The notes beneath the pieces were generated by a model that saw only the letters and a program-made list of their open reading frames with translations, was not told where the DNA came from and did not search any database. A stretch of DNA of 38,858 nt. Origin: Paludibacteraceae bacterium. GTDB lineage: Bacteria > Bacteroidota > Bacteroidia > Bacteroidales > Paludibacteraceae. Position numbers and translations under genes: made by a program. The DNA lies in the NCBI GenBank assembly GCA_024683975.1, contig JAIKXR010000004.1, positions 1 to 38,858 on the forward strand, read 5' to 3'. This document shows, one piece after another, positions 9,823 to 18,840 of the stretch (positions are counted from its first letter, which is position 1; each line of letters opens with the position of its first letter).

Positions 9823-10245
9823 TTATTTTCTGTTAAAGATGAAATCCAAACCTTGTTTTTTGTAAAAGTCAAAACGTGTGTCGCTTGAAATCAACGGAAT
9901 GTGTTCCGTTATAGCCTGTGCAATAATGATATGGTCTGACGGGTCTTTATGTCATTGTTCGTTGTTAATCTCCATCTTGGCGTAAGTCAGCAGATGTTCC
10001 GGTTTTAACGGGATAATGGATATGTTACTGTTGATAATATCCCTCACCATATCTTCTTCCGAACGCCATACGTTGCCCCACAAACCCTTGTTACGATAGG
10101 CGACTACCAATTCCTTCAAAGATTCGATACTGATGTAAAGTTGGTTGTCATAATCCCGTAACAAGGCATCCACATCATGGTTGAGCATGTCAGGCTCAAC
10201 CATCAGATAGACAAAGATATTCGTGTCAATCAGATACCTCATCAC
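9823..10245 (-). pseudogene. PIN-domain toxin-like (VapC-type) gene interrupted by an in-frame TGA at 9952-9954
   Basis: MMRYLIDTNIFVYLMVEP...KMEINNEQ*HKDPSDHIIIAQAITEHIPLISSDTRFDFYKKQGLDFIFNRK*. The frame continues past the TGA with conserved PIN C-terminal motifs. Confidence 0.85.
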
Positions 10246-10349
10246 ACCAAAAGCATCGGGTCGTTCACAAACACATGCCCGCGAAGCTTCATCAGGTACT
10301 CATAGACAGGATTCAGTTTCTTTTCTTCTTTGGGAGTTTTGCTGTCCAT
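10242..10349 (-). CDS. Small 35-aa protein, putative antitoxin partner of the PIN gene
   Basis: MDSKTPKEEKKLNPVYEYLMKLRGHVFVNDPMLLV; 4-nt overlap with the PIN start; promoter immediately upstream. Confidence 0.55.
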   Translation of the reverse strand: MDSKTPKEEKKLNPVYEYLMKLRGHVFVNDPMLLV

Positions 10350-10375
10350 AATCGCTTTTCTTTGATTTTGCGCAG

Positions 10376-10408
10376 CAAAGGTAGTGTGTTTTTTTCTGAG
10401 TGCACAAA
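10376..10408 (-). promoter_or_regulatory. Candidate promoter of the putative antitoxin-PIN cassette
   Basis: Minus strand TTTG-N21-TACCTTTG, exact -7 match, about 20 nt 5'UTR to the ATG at 10349. Confidence 0.65.
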
Positions 10409-10469
10409 CATTTGAGCAAAAATAATTCATTTTTGCGGTAATATCAGTATATCAAAGATCGTTTTGTAA

Positions 10470-10544
10470 ACTGCGTTTTGGTCAGCCTTCGGCTGGTGGT
10501 GACTGCGTGTTGGTTACTTCGTGTCGATGACTTCGTGTTGGTTA
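10470..10544 (+). repeat. Composite 14-mer repeat block, copy 2, extended by two further 14-mers
   Basis: ACTGCGTTTTGGTCAGCCTTCGGCTGGTGGTGACTGCGTGTTGGTTACTTCGTGTCGATGACTTCGTGTTGGTTA. Confidence 0.85.
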
Positions 10545-10810
10545 AGTTAGCCATCCTCGCCATTGTCCGCAACCATAAACACCCACTGGGTGTTCATGCC
10601 TACGGAGTTGCCTGCTGCTAGCTATGGTTTTCCTTGCTCAAATACTCCGATGACTGTTGGCAGGCACTTTGTCATTTTGCAAGTGTAGCCCAAGTGTTGC
10701 TCAAGGGTAGCGCAAGGTATGCTGATTTCACGCGAGTTTCCGCCTTGTCAAAGTGTCATTGTTCCGGACATTTTTCAGTCGTAGTCTGACTCCATTTTCA
10801 ACAATCACCG

Positions 10811-10843
10811 CAAATATATACATTTATTATGCAAAAGAACAAA
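10811..10843 (-). promoter_or_regulatory. Candidate orphan promoter
   Basis: Minus strand TTTG-N21-TATATTTG; no intact ORF directly downstream. Confidence 0.45.
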
Positions 10844-11103
10844 TTTTCTCTCATATTTTTCATATTTTTTTCTTAATATGTGTCATTTTGCATAATCCTC
10901 CCACGTTTTTCGTCCGCATTTTGCAACTTTCCGTGTGGTCATAAGAATCAGGACTGCCACATCCATTGATAACCAAAATTATTTGTGGCTAATTATGGCT
11001 TATTCGCGTACAAAACACGACTTCCCTCAACTTGTGAAACTTGAAGTTTCAAACAAAAACCATCCATTTTTGTCTGAAACCGCAAAATACTGACTAAAAA
11101 GAA

Positions 11104-12360
11104 CTAAGTCGGTTGAAGGACAAACAGACGGTCACCGCGATGAACAATGCGGTCGGTCTTGACAGCAAAGAAATGCCCCTTTGTGATCGAGTTTTGAATA
11201 TTGCCTTTCTCATCATGCAGGTCGTGAGCCGTTAAAAAGTACGCGCCTGTTGTTTCGCCTGTAACGAGCAACTCATCGCCCTCATTGACGCTGTCTAACG
11301 CCTCTATATAAAATTCCGCCACACTGATCTGCTTGAAGAAATTGGTGCATTTACCGGCAAAAGCCTTCTTGCGTGTAGCGCACGACCCGTACTCATGCGT
11401 CCATTCCCCCAGACGTTGCCCCTGATAATAGCCGTCCCAGAACCCTCTGTTGAAAACACGGCTTAACCTCTCGTCCCACTCTTCAATCCGCTCACGTATG
11501 CCGTCTGTTGCGTATTCGCCGTTTTGCCAGGCTTTGACGGCTTCGGAGTAGCACGAAACGACCGTATGCACATAGTCCGCTCCGCGGGCACGACCCTCTA
11601 TCTTCAGCACACGCACACCGGCATCAAGCATCTTGTTGAGAAAATGTATGGTCTTCAAGTCTTTCGGCGACATTATATACTGATTGTCCACCTCCAACTC
11701 TATATCCGAGTCTTTGTCTTTGACTGTGTATGCGCGTCTGCATACCTGCATACAGGCTCCGCGGTTGGCACTCTGACCTGCGTTGTTGAGGCTCAAATAA
11801 CACTTGCCGCTGACAGCCATACATAACGCGCCGTGGCAGAACATCTCTATCCGTATCAGTCCGCCTTTGCGTCCGCGTATGTCTTTCTCCACTATACCTC
11901 TGTGAATAGCAGCCACCTGCTCCATGTTCAGCTCACGTGCCAGCACCACTACGTCAGCAAACTGCGCATAGAAACGTAACGCGTCAAGATTGGCAATGTT
12001 AAGTTGTGTGGAAAGATGCACCTCCACTCCTTGCGCGTTGGCATACTGCATTACGGCTATGTCGCTCGCAATGACGGCATCCACTTGCGCCTCGCGGGCG
12101 TTATCCACTATAGTACGCATTAACGGCAAGTCTTCCGGATAAATGACCGTATTGAGGGTGAGATAGGTCTTGACACCTGCTTCGCGGCAGCGGGCGACAA
12201 TGGTATGCAGGTCGGCAGTGGTGAAATTGGCGGACGAACGGGAGCGCATATTAAGGTGTTCGATACCGAAATAAACACTTGTCGCCCCTGCCTGTATAGC
12301 CGCTGCGAGGCTCTCCCAACTGCCTGCAGGCGCCATTATTTCTATCTGCCCGTCGCTCAT
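11104..12360 (-). CDS. Peptidase U32 family protein
   Basis: MSDGQIEIMAPAGSWESLAAAIQAGATSVYFGIEHLNMR...; FCHGALCMAVSGKCYLS motif typical of U32. Confidence 0.92.
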   Translation of the reverse strand: MSDGQIEIMAPAGSWESLAAAIQAGATSVYFGIEHLNMRSRSSANFTTADLHTIVARCREAGVKTYLTLNTVIYPEDLPLMRTIVDNAREAQVDAVIASDIAVMQYANAQGVEVHLSTQLNIANLDALRFYAQFADVVVLARELNMEQVAAIHRGIVEKDIRGRKGGLIRIEMFCHGALCMAVSGKCYLSLNNAGQSANRGACMQVCRRAYTVKDKDSDIELEVDNQYIMSPKDLKTIHFLNKMLDAGVRVLKIEGRARGADYVHTVVSCYSEAVKAWQNGEYATDGIRERIEEWDERLSRVFNRGFWDGYYQGQRLGEWTHEYGSCATRKKAFAGKCTNFFKQISVAEFYIEALDSVNEGDELLVTGETTGAYFLTAHDLHDEKGNIQNSITKGHFFAVKTDRIVHRGDRLFVLQPT

Positions 12361-12363
12361 AGT

Positions 12364-13362
12364 CTATGCTTTGACAATCAGTTCCGCTATCTGCACCGCA
12401 TTGAGTGCCGCCCCTTTGCGTATCTGGTCGCTCACACACCAGAAAGCAATGCCCTTGTCGTCAGTCAGGTCTTTGCGTATGCGTCCTACATAAACATCGT
12501 CTTTGCCGCTCAAACACAGAGGCATAGGATAGATGTTTGTTTCCGGTTCGTCTTGCACAACGCACCCCGGCATTTGGCTTATTGCCTTTTTGACGGCTTC
12601 GGCAGTCAGTGGCTCCTCTGTCTCCACCCACACACTTTCCGAATGGCAGCGCAAGGTCGGCACGCGCACACACGTGGCACTCACGGTGAGGTCACTGTGA
12701 AAAATCCTGCGGGTCTCGTTGTGCATTTTCATCTCCTCACGCGTGTAGCCATTATCAGTAAAGATGTCTATATGAGGAATGACGTTATAAGCCAACTGAT
12801 GGGCAAACTTCCTTACAGTCACCTCTTCGCCCGCCATCACCTGCCTGTGTTGTTCCTGCAGTTCAACCATAGCCTGTGCCCCTGCGCCGCTCGCAGCCTG
12901 ATAAGTGGCGACATGTACACGGAGGACAGGGCTTAAACAGTGGACAGCGTATAATGGCAGAGCCATCACAATGGTGCTGCAGTTAGGATTGGCTATTATA
13001 TTGCGGGGACGGATAGCAATGTCCTTGCCGTTCACTTCCGGAACCACCAACGGCACATCCTCGTCCATTCGGAATGCGCTCGAATTGTCAATCAACACCG
13101 CTCCGAAGCGCGTCATATCGTCTGCATATTCGCGACTGACAGCCGCACCCGCCGAAGCAAAAACAATATCCGTGTCTCTGAACTGATCTCCGTGACGCAA
13201 CTCTTCCACTCTGGCTTTTCCGCCCTTGAAAACATATTCGCTGCCTGCACTGCGCGATGAACCGAACAGGCGCAGACGGCTGACGGGAAAACGGCGCGAC
13301 TCCAATACTTCAAGCAGTTCCTGCCCGACCGCGCCGCTGGCTCCGACAATAGAGATATTCAT
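12364..13362 (-). CDS. asd: Aspartate-semialdehyde dehydrogenase
   Basis: [21 protein letters not shown]...[17 protein letters not shown]...TYQAASGAG. Confidence 0.95.
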   Translation of the reverse strand: MNISIVGASGAVGQELLEVLESRRFPVSRLRLFGSSRSAGSEYVFKGGKARVEELRHGDQFRDTDIVFASAGAAVSREYADDMTRFGAVLIDNSSAFRMDEDVPLVVPEVNGKDIAIRPRNIIANPNCSTIVMALPLYAVHCLSPVLRVHVATYQAASGAGAQAMVELQEQHRQVMAGEEVTVRKFAHQLAYNVIPHIDIFTDNGYTREEMKMHNETRRIFHSDLTVSATCVRVPTLRCHSESVWVETEEPLTAEAVKKAISQMPGCVVQDEPETNIYPMPLCLSGKDDVYVGRIRKDLTDDKGIAFWCVSDQIRKGAALNAVQIAELIVKA

Positions 13363-13371
13363 ATCAGTATG

Positions 13372-14625
13372 CTAAAAATGCTTGAAAAGAAGACAGGCGT
13401 TGTGTCCTCCGAATCCGAAAGTGTTGCTCAAGGCGTATCTCAAAGTACGTGTCTGAGCCTTGTTGAATGTGAAATTAAGGCGGTAGTCTATCTGTTCATC
13501 GTCATCGCCCTCGGCATGGTTGATAGTAGGCGGAACGATCCCTTCCTTAAGAGCCATCACGCAGGCCAGTGCTTCTACTGCTCCCGCGCCACCCATTATG
13601 TGTCCTGTCATTGACTTGGTGGAGGATATGTTGAGTCTGTAGGCATCGTCACCCCATACACTTTGAATGGCTTTCACTTCGGCTACATCTCCGAGTGGTG
13701 TGCTTGTGCCGTGGGCATTGATATAGTCCACTTCGGCAGGAGTCACACCCGCGTCCTCCATAGCCATCAGCATTGCTTTGGCGGCTCCTTTGCCGTCAGG
13801 CTCGGGGGCGGTGGTATGATAGGCGTCAGCGTTTATTCCTGCACCTGCCACCTCGGCATAGATCTTCGCGCCTCGTGAAAGAGCATGCTCCATCTCTTCA
13901 AGCACGAGGCATGCGGCACCCTCGCTCAGTACGAACCCGTCGCGGGACTTGGAGAATGGACGGCTGGCACTCGCGGGATCATCATTGCGCAGCGAGCAGG
14001 CACGCATCGAACCAAAACCGCCTATGCCCGAGAAGGTGATGCCGGCTTCGCTGCCGCCTGACAAGATGGCTGTCGCCTTCCCCATACGTATGTAGTTGAA
14101 AGCATCGGCTATCGACTGCGATGAAGATGCACAAGCCGCCACCGTGGTATAACTGATGCCCCGCAGTCCGAAATGCAACGATACATTGGCACCCGCCATA
14201 TTGCCTATCGCTTTAGGTATATAGAACGGGCTGAAACGGGGTGTTCCGTCGCCTCGCCCGAATTCCGACAATTCGCTTTCAAGCGTCATCATTCCGCCCA
14301 TACCGGTTCCCCAGATGACACCTATACGGTCTTTGTCCTCTTTGTCCAAATCCAGTCCGCTGTCTTTCAACGCCTCGTCCGACACCATGACGGCGAACTG
14401 CGTCACACGGTCCATACGATTGGCTTCTTTGCGGTCAATCACACCGCAGACATCCATATCTTTGACCTCTCCGGCAAAATGCGTCCGACAAGTCGTTGAG
14501 TCGAATAAGGTAATCTTGTCGATACCGCTTTTACCGGCTTTCATAGCTTCCCATGTGCCAAGAGCCGTATTGGCAAGAGGAGTCATAGCCCCTATACCCG
14601 TCACTACTACACGTTTGAGTTCCAT
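13372..14625 (-). CDS. fabF: Beta-ketoacyl-ACP synthase II
   Basis: MELKRVVVTGIGAMTPLANT...TTVAACASSSQSI...INAHGTSTPLGD...SNTFGFGGHNACLLFK. Confidence 0.96.
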   Translation of the reverse strand: MELKRVVVTGIGAMTPLANTALGTWEAMKAGKSGIDKITLFDSTTCRTHFAGEVKDMDVCGVIDRKEANRMDRVTQFAVMVSDEALKDSGLDLDKEDKDRIGVIWGTGMGGMMTLESELSEFGRGDGTPRFSPFYIPKAIGNMAGANVSLHFGLRGISYTTVAACASSSQSIADAFNYIRMGKATAILSGGSEAGITFSGIGGFGSMRACSLRNDDPASASRPFSKSRDGFVLSEGAACLVLEEMEHALSRGAKIYAEVAGAGINADAYHTTAPEPDGKGAAKAMLMAMEDAGVTPAEVDYINAHGTSTPLGDVAEVKAIQSVWGDDAYRLNISSTKSMTGHIMGGAGAVEALACVMALKEGIVPPTINHAEGDDDEQIDYRLNFTFNKAQTRTLRYALSNTFGFGGHNACLLFKHF

Positions 14626-14655
14626 ATATCAAAAACTTTGTCGGTTCTATAAAAA

Positions 14656-14691
14656 TAACGAGCCTACAGCTCTCTGTCTGCAGACTCGTTA
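14656..14691. terminator. Hairpin with flanking T/A runs between acpP and fabF (possible bidirectional terminator/attenuator)
   Basis: TAACGAGCCTACAG-ctctctgt-CTGCAGACTCGTTA; T-run on either strand after the stem. Confidence 0.6.
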
Positions 14692-14718
14692 CTGCTTTTT
14701 TACATAAAAAAGACTTGT

Positions 14719-14958
14719 TTATTTTCCTAATGTCTTTTCCACAAAACGTACGGCATCCCCTACCGTGGCGATATTTTGGGTTTCCTCTTCAGGAATGGTG
14801 ACCTTAAACGCTTTCTCCAAATCCATTATCAGGTCAACGAGATCCAGCGAATCAGCGTTGAGGTCTGTGGTGAAATTAGCCTCCATTGTCACTTCTTGTG
14901 GATCAACGCCTAATTTATCAACGATAATAGCTTTTACCTTTTGTTCAATTTCTGACAT
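14719..14958 (-). CDS. acpP: Acyl carrier protein
   Basis: [51 protein letters not shown]... Confidence 0.97.
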   Translation of the reverse strand: MSEIEQKVKAIIVDKLGVDPQEVTMEANFTTDLNADSLDLVDLIMDLEKAFKVTIPEEETQNIATVGDAVRFVEKTLGK

Positions 14959-15106
14959 AATTGTAGTGTTTAGTTAAACATTTCTTATTGTTTCGCGCCA
15001 TTAACAGGCACGCATATCTGCCTTTTTCGCAAAAGAGCGACCGCAAAAGTATGGTATATAATTCAGTCTTGCAAATTTTAGTGTATATTTTTGTTTTCTG
15101 CCGGTG

Positions 15107-16537
15107 TTATTTGACTTTTTTTGTGTTGAATCCGCTATATACAACTTCCACTCTCATTGGTGTTTGTGTGTTTCGCGAACTGCTTATCTTGGTAGCAGAG
15201 ACCGATTGCTTCAGTCTTACTGACGACAGATAGGAAGCGGAGGAGGTTGTACTGTATTCTGTTTCCACCGGCACAAGAATCATTTGCAGCGTATCGGTCT
15301 TTGAATGACGCAGCATGTCGGTAAACATTGATGAAAGATTGAAGGTGTAATAGTAGTCATAACTGGTTGTTTCCGAGTTGTATGCCGATGTCAGCGTTCC
15401 TAAAAGAGCGTTGGTGTCGTTTGGCAGTTTGTTCTCTTTGAATATCAGGTCGTATGCGCTTTCTTTGAGCAGCAGCATATTGTCAGCGGGGCGGGCCCAG
15501 TTGTCCGTTCGTTTGCTCTTGCTGCTTCCGTTAAGAACGTCTATACGCAGGCGCGCCATATTGATGTATGGTGTGCGGTTTTGTACGCCGGCATCAATGC
15601 GGTCCATCAACTCACTGGTGGGAATGGTAAGGTGAGTGTAGATATTGGCTGGCGAAAGGACATAGTCACAGGCAGTGTCCTGGTTGAGCGACTGAATGAT
15701 GTCATCGCGGTTGGTGTAAGTGTAGTGGCTGAGTTGTTTGACCTCCGAATTGGCATAAAACACTTTGTTGTCATCCATACGTTTGACCGTGTTGCCTTCC
15801 TGATAGGTAAAATGATAGTGTACGGTCAGGCAGAGCGAAGAAATATATAAAGCTGCTGACGAACCGTAAACGGACGTTATGTACAACCCGGGAAAACTCC
15901 TGTTGAAAGCGTCTTGCGATGAGAAGTCGCGGATATTGAATATCTTTGTAGCGTAATCCTTGTTGAGTTTCATTCTGACGAAAGGCATATACCGGTCCAG
16001 CGTGGATGAGTAAATCGAATCGGCAGGATGCGCCATCGACACTACTTCAGTACGCTCTAAAACAGAGTGAGTCATTGTGGTAAACCGCTTGACATCAATA
16101 TCGCTTCTGTAGGCGGAGTCGTAGCAGAGCTGTTCAGTGCCGTCAAGGTCGTAGGCATTGATGCCTAACGGGGCATTGCCGTCGCCGTAGAACGAACGGT
16201 AATAGACATAAAGACAGACGGAATCAAGTTCAGACGAATCGGGATAAACCCAACCTTCGGGGCAGGCAAACTGCGTGAGCAGGTCAGCCTTGAGAATGCC
16301 GTAGTCTTGCGAGCAGCATTCGCCTAACAGACAGGAATCGGACGATGAATAGACAGGTAGGGCGGCTTGTATGGAGGAGAGGATAGAAGAAAGCGTATCA
16401 ACCCTTACCACCACACCGTCGGCATCGTCTCCCTGAAGGGCACTGCTGCCGGCTGACACCACATCATCGTTACAACTACTGAACAGCAGAATTGCCAAGC
16501 AGACTGTTGTAATAATCCATATATTCTTGTTGCCCAT
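15107..16537 (-). CDS. DUF4270 family lipoprotein
   Basis: MGNKNIWIITTVCLAILLFSSCNDD lipobox; DUF4270-like body; position next to a GlgA-like gene. Confidence 0.8.
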   Translation of the reverse strand: MGNKNIWIITTVCLAILLFSSCNDDVVSAGSSALQGDDADGVVVRVDTLSSILSSIQAALPVYSSSDSCLLGECCSQDYGILKADLLTQFACPEGWVYPDSSELDSVCLYVYYRSFYGDGNAPLGINAYDLDGTEQLCYDSAYRSDIDVKRFTTMTHSVLERTEVVSMAHPADSIYSSTLDRYMPFVRMKLNKDYATKIFNIRDFSSQDAFNRSFPGLYITSVYGSSAALYISSLCLTVHYHFTYQEGNTVKRMDDNKVFYANSEVKQLSHYTYTNRDDIIQSLNQDTACDYVLSPANIYTHLTIPTSELMDRIDAGVQNRTPYINMARLRIDVLNGSSKSKRTDNWARPADNMLLLKESAYDLIFKENKLPNDTNALLGTLTSAYNSETTSYDYYYTFNLSSMFTDMLRHSKTDTLQMILVPVETEYSTTSSASYLSSVRLKQSVSATKISSSRNTQTPMRVEVVYSGFNTKKVK

Positions 16538-17309
16538 TGTTTTCGTTATATTTCATAATCGGCTTGCCGCTCGTTTCGGCGTAGTTGAGCACACGCTGAT
16601 TAACGTTGTCACCACCTACTACAAAAGCGTCTGCATAATCGATGGCCAGACGCATCAACTCCTCATAACCGACCGGAAAACCCGCTATACTGCGCACGTC
16701 GTTCTTCTTGATGCCGTCTATCAGCAGTTTGGTGGCAAAACTTGTGCCGAAAGGTTTGCTGTAAGTCTCGTTTTCAATCGATACGACCACTTTTGAGTTG
16801 CTGAAGAACGGCGTGTCGGCGTAGGCTTTTTTGACATAAAGCGGTATAAGAGCACTCATCCAGCCTGAACAGTGAATTATGCTTGGAGTCCAGCGCAGTT
16901 TTCTGACTGTTTCCATTACACTGCGGTTGAAGAATATACAACGTTCGTCATTGTCGTCATACTCACCGTTTTCATCGCCTATGCCTTTGCGGCGGTTGAA
17001 GTAGTCATCGTTGTCGGTAAAATAAATCTGCAGCCGCGCTGACTGTATGCTGGCCACTTTCATAATGAGTTGGTGGTCAGTATCGTCAATGATAATATTG
17101 ACACCCGACAGGCGGATGACCTCGTGCAGCTGGTTGCGACGTTCGTTGATTTCACCAAACTTAGGCTCAAAGGTGCGTGTTTCCCACCCTTTGGACTGAA
17201 ACCATTCGGGCAAACGGCGGTTAAGTAATCTGACAGGCGTTTCTTCTGCTAAATAAGGATAGATTTCCTGCGAAACGAACAATATGCGATTAGGATCTTT
17301 CATACGCAC
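16476..17309 (-). CDS. Glycogen/starch synthase N-terminal (GT5 catalytic-like) protein
   Basis: RILFVSQEIYPYLAEETPVRLLNRRLPEWFQSKGWETRTFEPKFG...SIIHCSGWMSALIPLYVKK. Confidence 0.85.
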   Translation of the reverse strand: MRMKDPNRILFVSQEIYPYLAEETPVRLLNRRLPEWFQSKGWETRTFEPKFGEINERRNQLHEVIRLSGVNIIIDDTDHQLIMKVASIQSARLQIYFTDNDDYFNRRKGIGDENGEYDDNDERCIFFNRSVMETVRKLRWTPSIIHCSGWMSALIPLYVKKAYADTPFFSNSKVVVSIENETYSKPFGTSFATKLLIDGIKKNDVRSIAGFPVGYEELMRLAIDYADAFVVGGDNVNQRVLNYAETSGKPIMKYNENNGQQEYMDYYNSLLGNSAVQ

Positions 17310-17405
17310 TGAATTTTAAGTAAATAGCATCCGACCGCAAAAGTATAAAAAATTTTTGCATAATCAGCAAAAAAAATGCTAAAAAATTGTTTTTGCCGGT
17401 GCTAA

Positions 17406-17939
17406 TCACTCTTTTTCATCGTACCACGAGGCATACATAGCGTAGTTGTGGGCAATCTTACGGTTGATTTCTTCGCCTTGTTTAGGATCCACTTTCTTGA
17501 TGAACTTGGCAGGAACACCTCCCCAGAGTTCGTACGCTCCTATCTGTGTGTCTTTGAGTACTAATGCGCCCGCAGCCACTATAGCGCCTTCCCCGACATG
17601 AGCACCGTCCAGCATGGTCGAACCCATGCCTATAAGGGCATAGTCGTCAACATCGGCTCCGTGAATAGTGACGTTATGACCGACTGATACGTAGTCACCC
17701 AAACGGATAGTGGATTTTTGATAGAGGGTGTGCAGTACCGCCCCGTCCTGTATGTTGCAGTGCTTGCCGACGATGATGGTGTTGACATCTCCGCGGAGAA
17801 CGGAATTGAACCACAGGCTTGTTCCTTCCCCTATTTCGACATCACCCACAACGGTTGCGTTTTCCGCCATCCATACCGAGCTGTCAATATGCGGGGTCAG
17901 CCGCTCGCCGTTACGATTGATGGATTTGATAAGTGCCAT
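17406..17939 (-). CDS. Gamma carbonic anhydrase family protein (left-handed beta-helix)
   Basis: SVWMAENATVVGDVEIGEGTSLWFNSVLRGDVNTIIVGKHCNIQDGAVLH...VSVGHNVTIHGADV. Confidence 0.94.
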   Translation of the reverse strand: MALIKSINRNGERLTPHIDSSVWMAENATVVGDVEIGEGTSLWFNSVLRGDVNTIIVGKHCNIQDGAVLHTLYQKSTIRLGDYVSVGHNVTIHGADVDDYALIGMGSTMLDGAHVGEGAIVAAGALVLKDTQIGAYELWGGVPAKFIKKVDPKQGEEINRKIAHNYAMYASWYDEKE

Positions 17940-17955
17940 TTGTCTGATAGTTTGT

Positions 17956-17986
17956 ATCCGTAAAGGGCGTTTAACCCTTTACGGAT
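17956..17986 (+). terminator. 12-bp perfect hairpin with T-run on + strand, in the tpiA/gamma-CA intergenic gap
   Basis: ATCCGTAAAGGG-cgtttaa-CCCTTTACGGAT followed by GGATTTTTTT (+). On the minus (gene) strand no T-run follows. Confidence 0.5.
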
Positions 17987-17998
17987 GGATTTTTTTAA

Positions 17999-18754
17999 TT
18001 ATTTGTTGCGTGCTTCGATGATAGCGCAGAACTTATCGGCGACAAGGCTGGCGCCGCCAATCAGACCGCCGTCCACGTCTTCGTTGCTGAACAGTTCGGC
18101 TGCGTTCTTCTCATTGCAGCTGCCTCCATAGAGAATAGTCGTTTCTTCCGCAGCCTGCCGACCGTACTTCTCTGCTACCAGTGAGCGGATGTAGCGGTGC
18201 ATGTCCTGTGCCTGTTCGGGAGTGGCGGTCAGTCCCGTGCCGATCGCCCATACCGGTTCGTAAGCAAGAATGATGTTCTGCCACTCTTCAGCGGTCAGGT
18301 GGAAAACAGAGCCGTCCAATTGCGCTTGGACAACTGCGTTTTGAATTCCTTTTTCGCGTTCCTCTTTCACTTCCCCGATGCAGAAGATGACTTTCAGACC
18401 GTTTGCCAGTGCCAGTCCGACTTTTTCCTTCAGTATTTCGGGTGTTTCGTTGTAGTAGGCACGGCGTTCGCTGTGACCAAGGATGCAGTATTCAGCACCT
18501 GTAGAGCGGACCATGGCTGCACTCACTTCGCCGGTATAGGCTCCTTTTTCTTTGTCAGCGCAGTTCTCGGCTGCGAGGCGGATAGGCGTGCCTTTCAGTA
18601 CTTCTGCTACTGAAGCAAGGTGAATGAATGGTGTGCCGATAACAACGGCGCATGATGTTGTCTGTACTCTGTTTTTCAATTCGGTCGCAAGTGCGACTCC
18701 TTCCTGCAGGTTCATGTTCATCTTCCAGTTGCCTGCTACCATTCTTGTTCTCAT
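17999..18754 (-). CDS. tpiA: Triose-phosphate isomerase
   Basis: [19 protein letters not shown]...[13 protein letters not shown]...[12 protein letters not shown]...[11 protein letters not shown]. Confidence 0.97.
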   Translation of the reverse strand: MRTRMVAGNWKMNMNLQEGVALATELKNRVQTTSCAVVIGTPFIHLASVAEVLKGTPIRLAAENCADKEKGAYTGEVSAAMVRSTGAEYCILGHSERRAYYNETPEILKEKVGLALANGLKVIFCIGEVKEEREKGIQNAVVQAQLDGSVFHLTAEEWQNIILAYEPVWAIGTGLTATPEQAQDMHRYIRSLVAEKYGRQAAEETTILYGGSCNEKNAAELFSNEDVDGGLIGGASLVADKFCAIIEARNK

Positions 18755-18840
18755 AATTGTATAATCATTTAGTTATTAAATATCTGACAATGACATCAAG
18801 ATTTCTCCGTATTCCGTATCCAGTCTACAGGAAAAGTCCT

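Noticed and set aside
11036-11050. GAAACTT-g-AAGTTTC palindrome downstream of the U32 peptidase stop
   Set aside because: Short, AT-rich, no T-run or promoter alignment that would support a specific function.
16476-16537. 62-bp overlap of the GlgA-like and DUF4270 ORFs as a possible frameshift fusion
   Set aside because: The two have separate plausible starts and unrelated domains, and the DUF4270 protein begins with its own lipoprotein signal; simple gene overlap is more likely.
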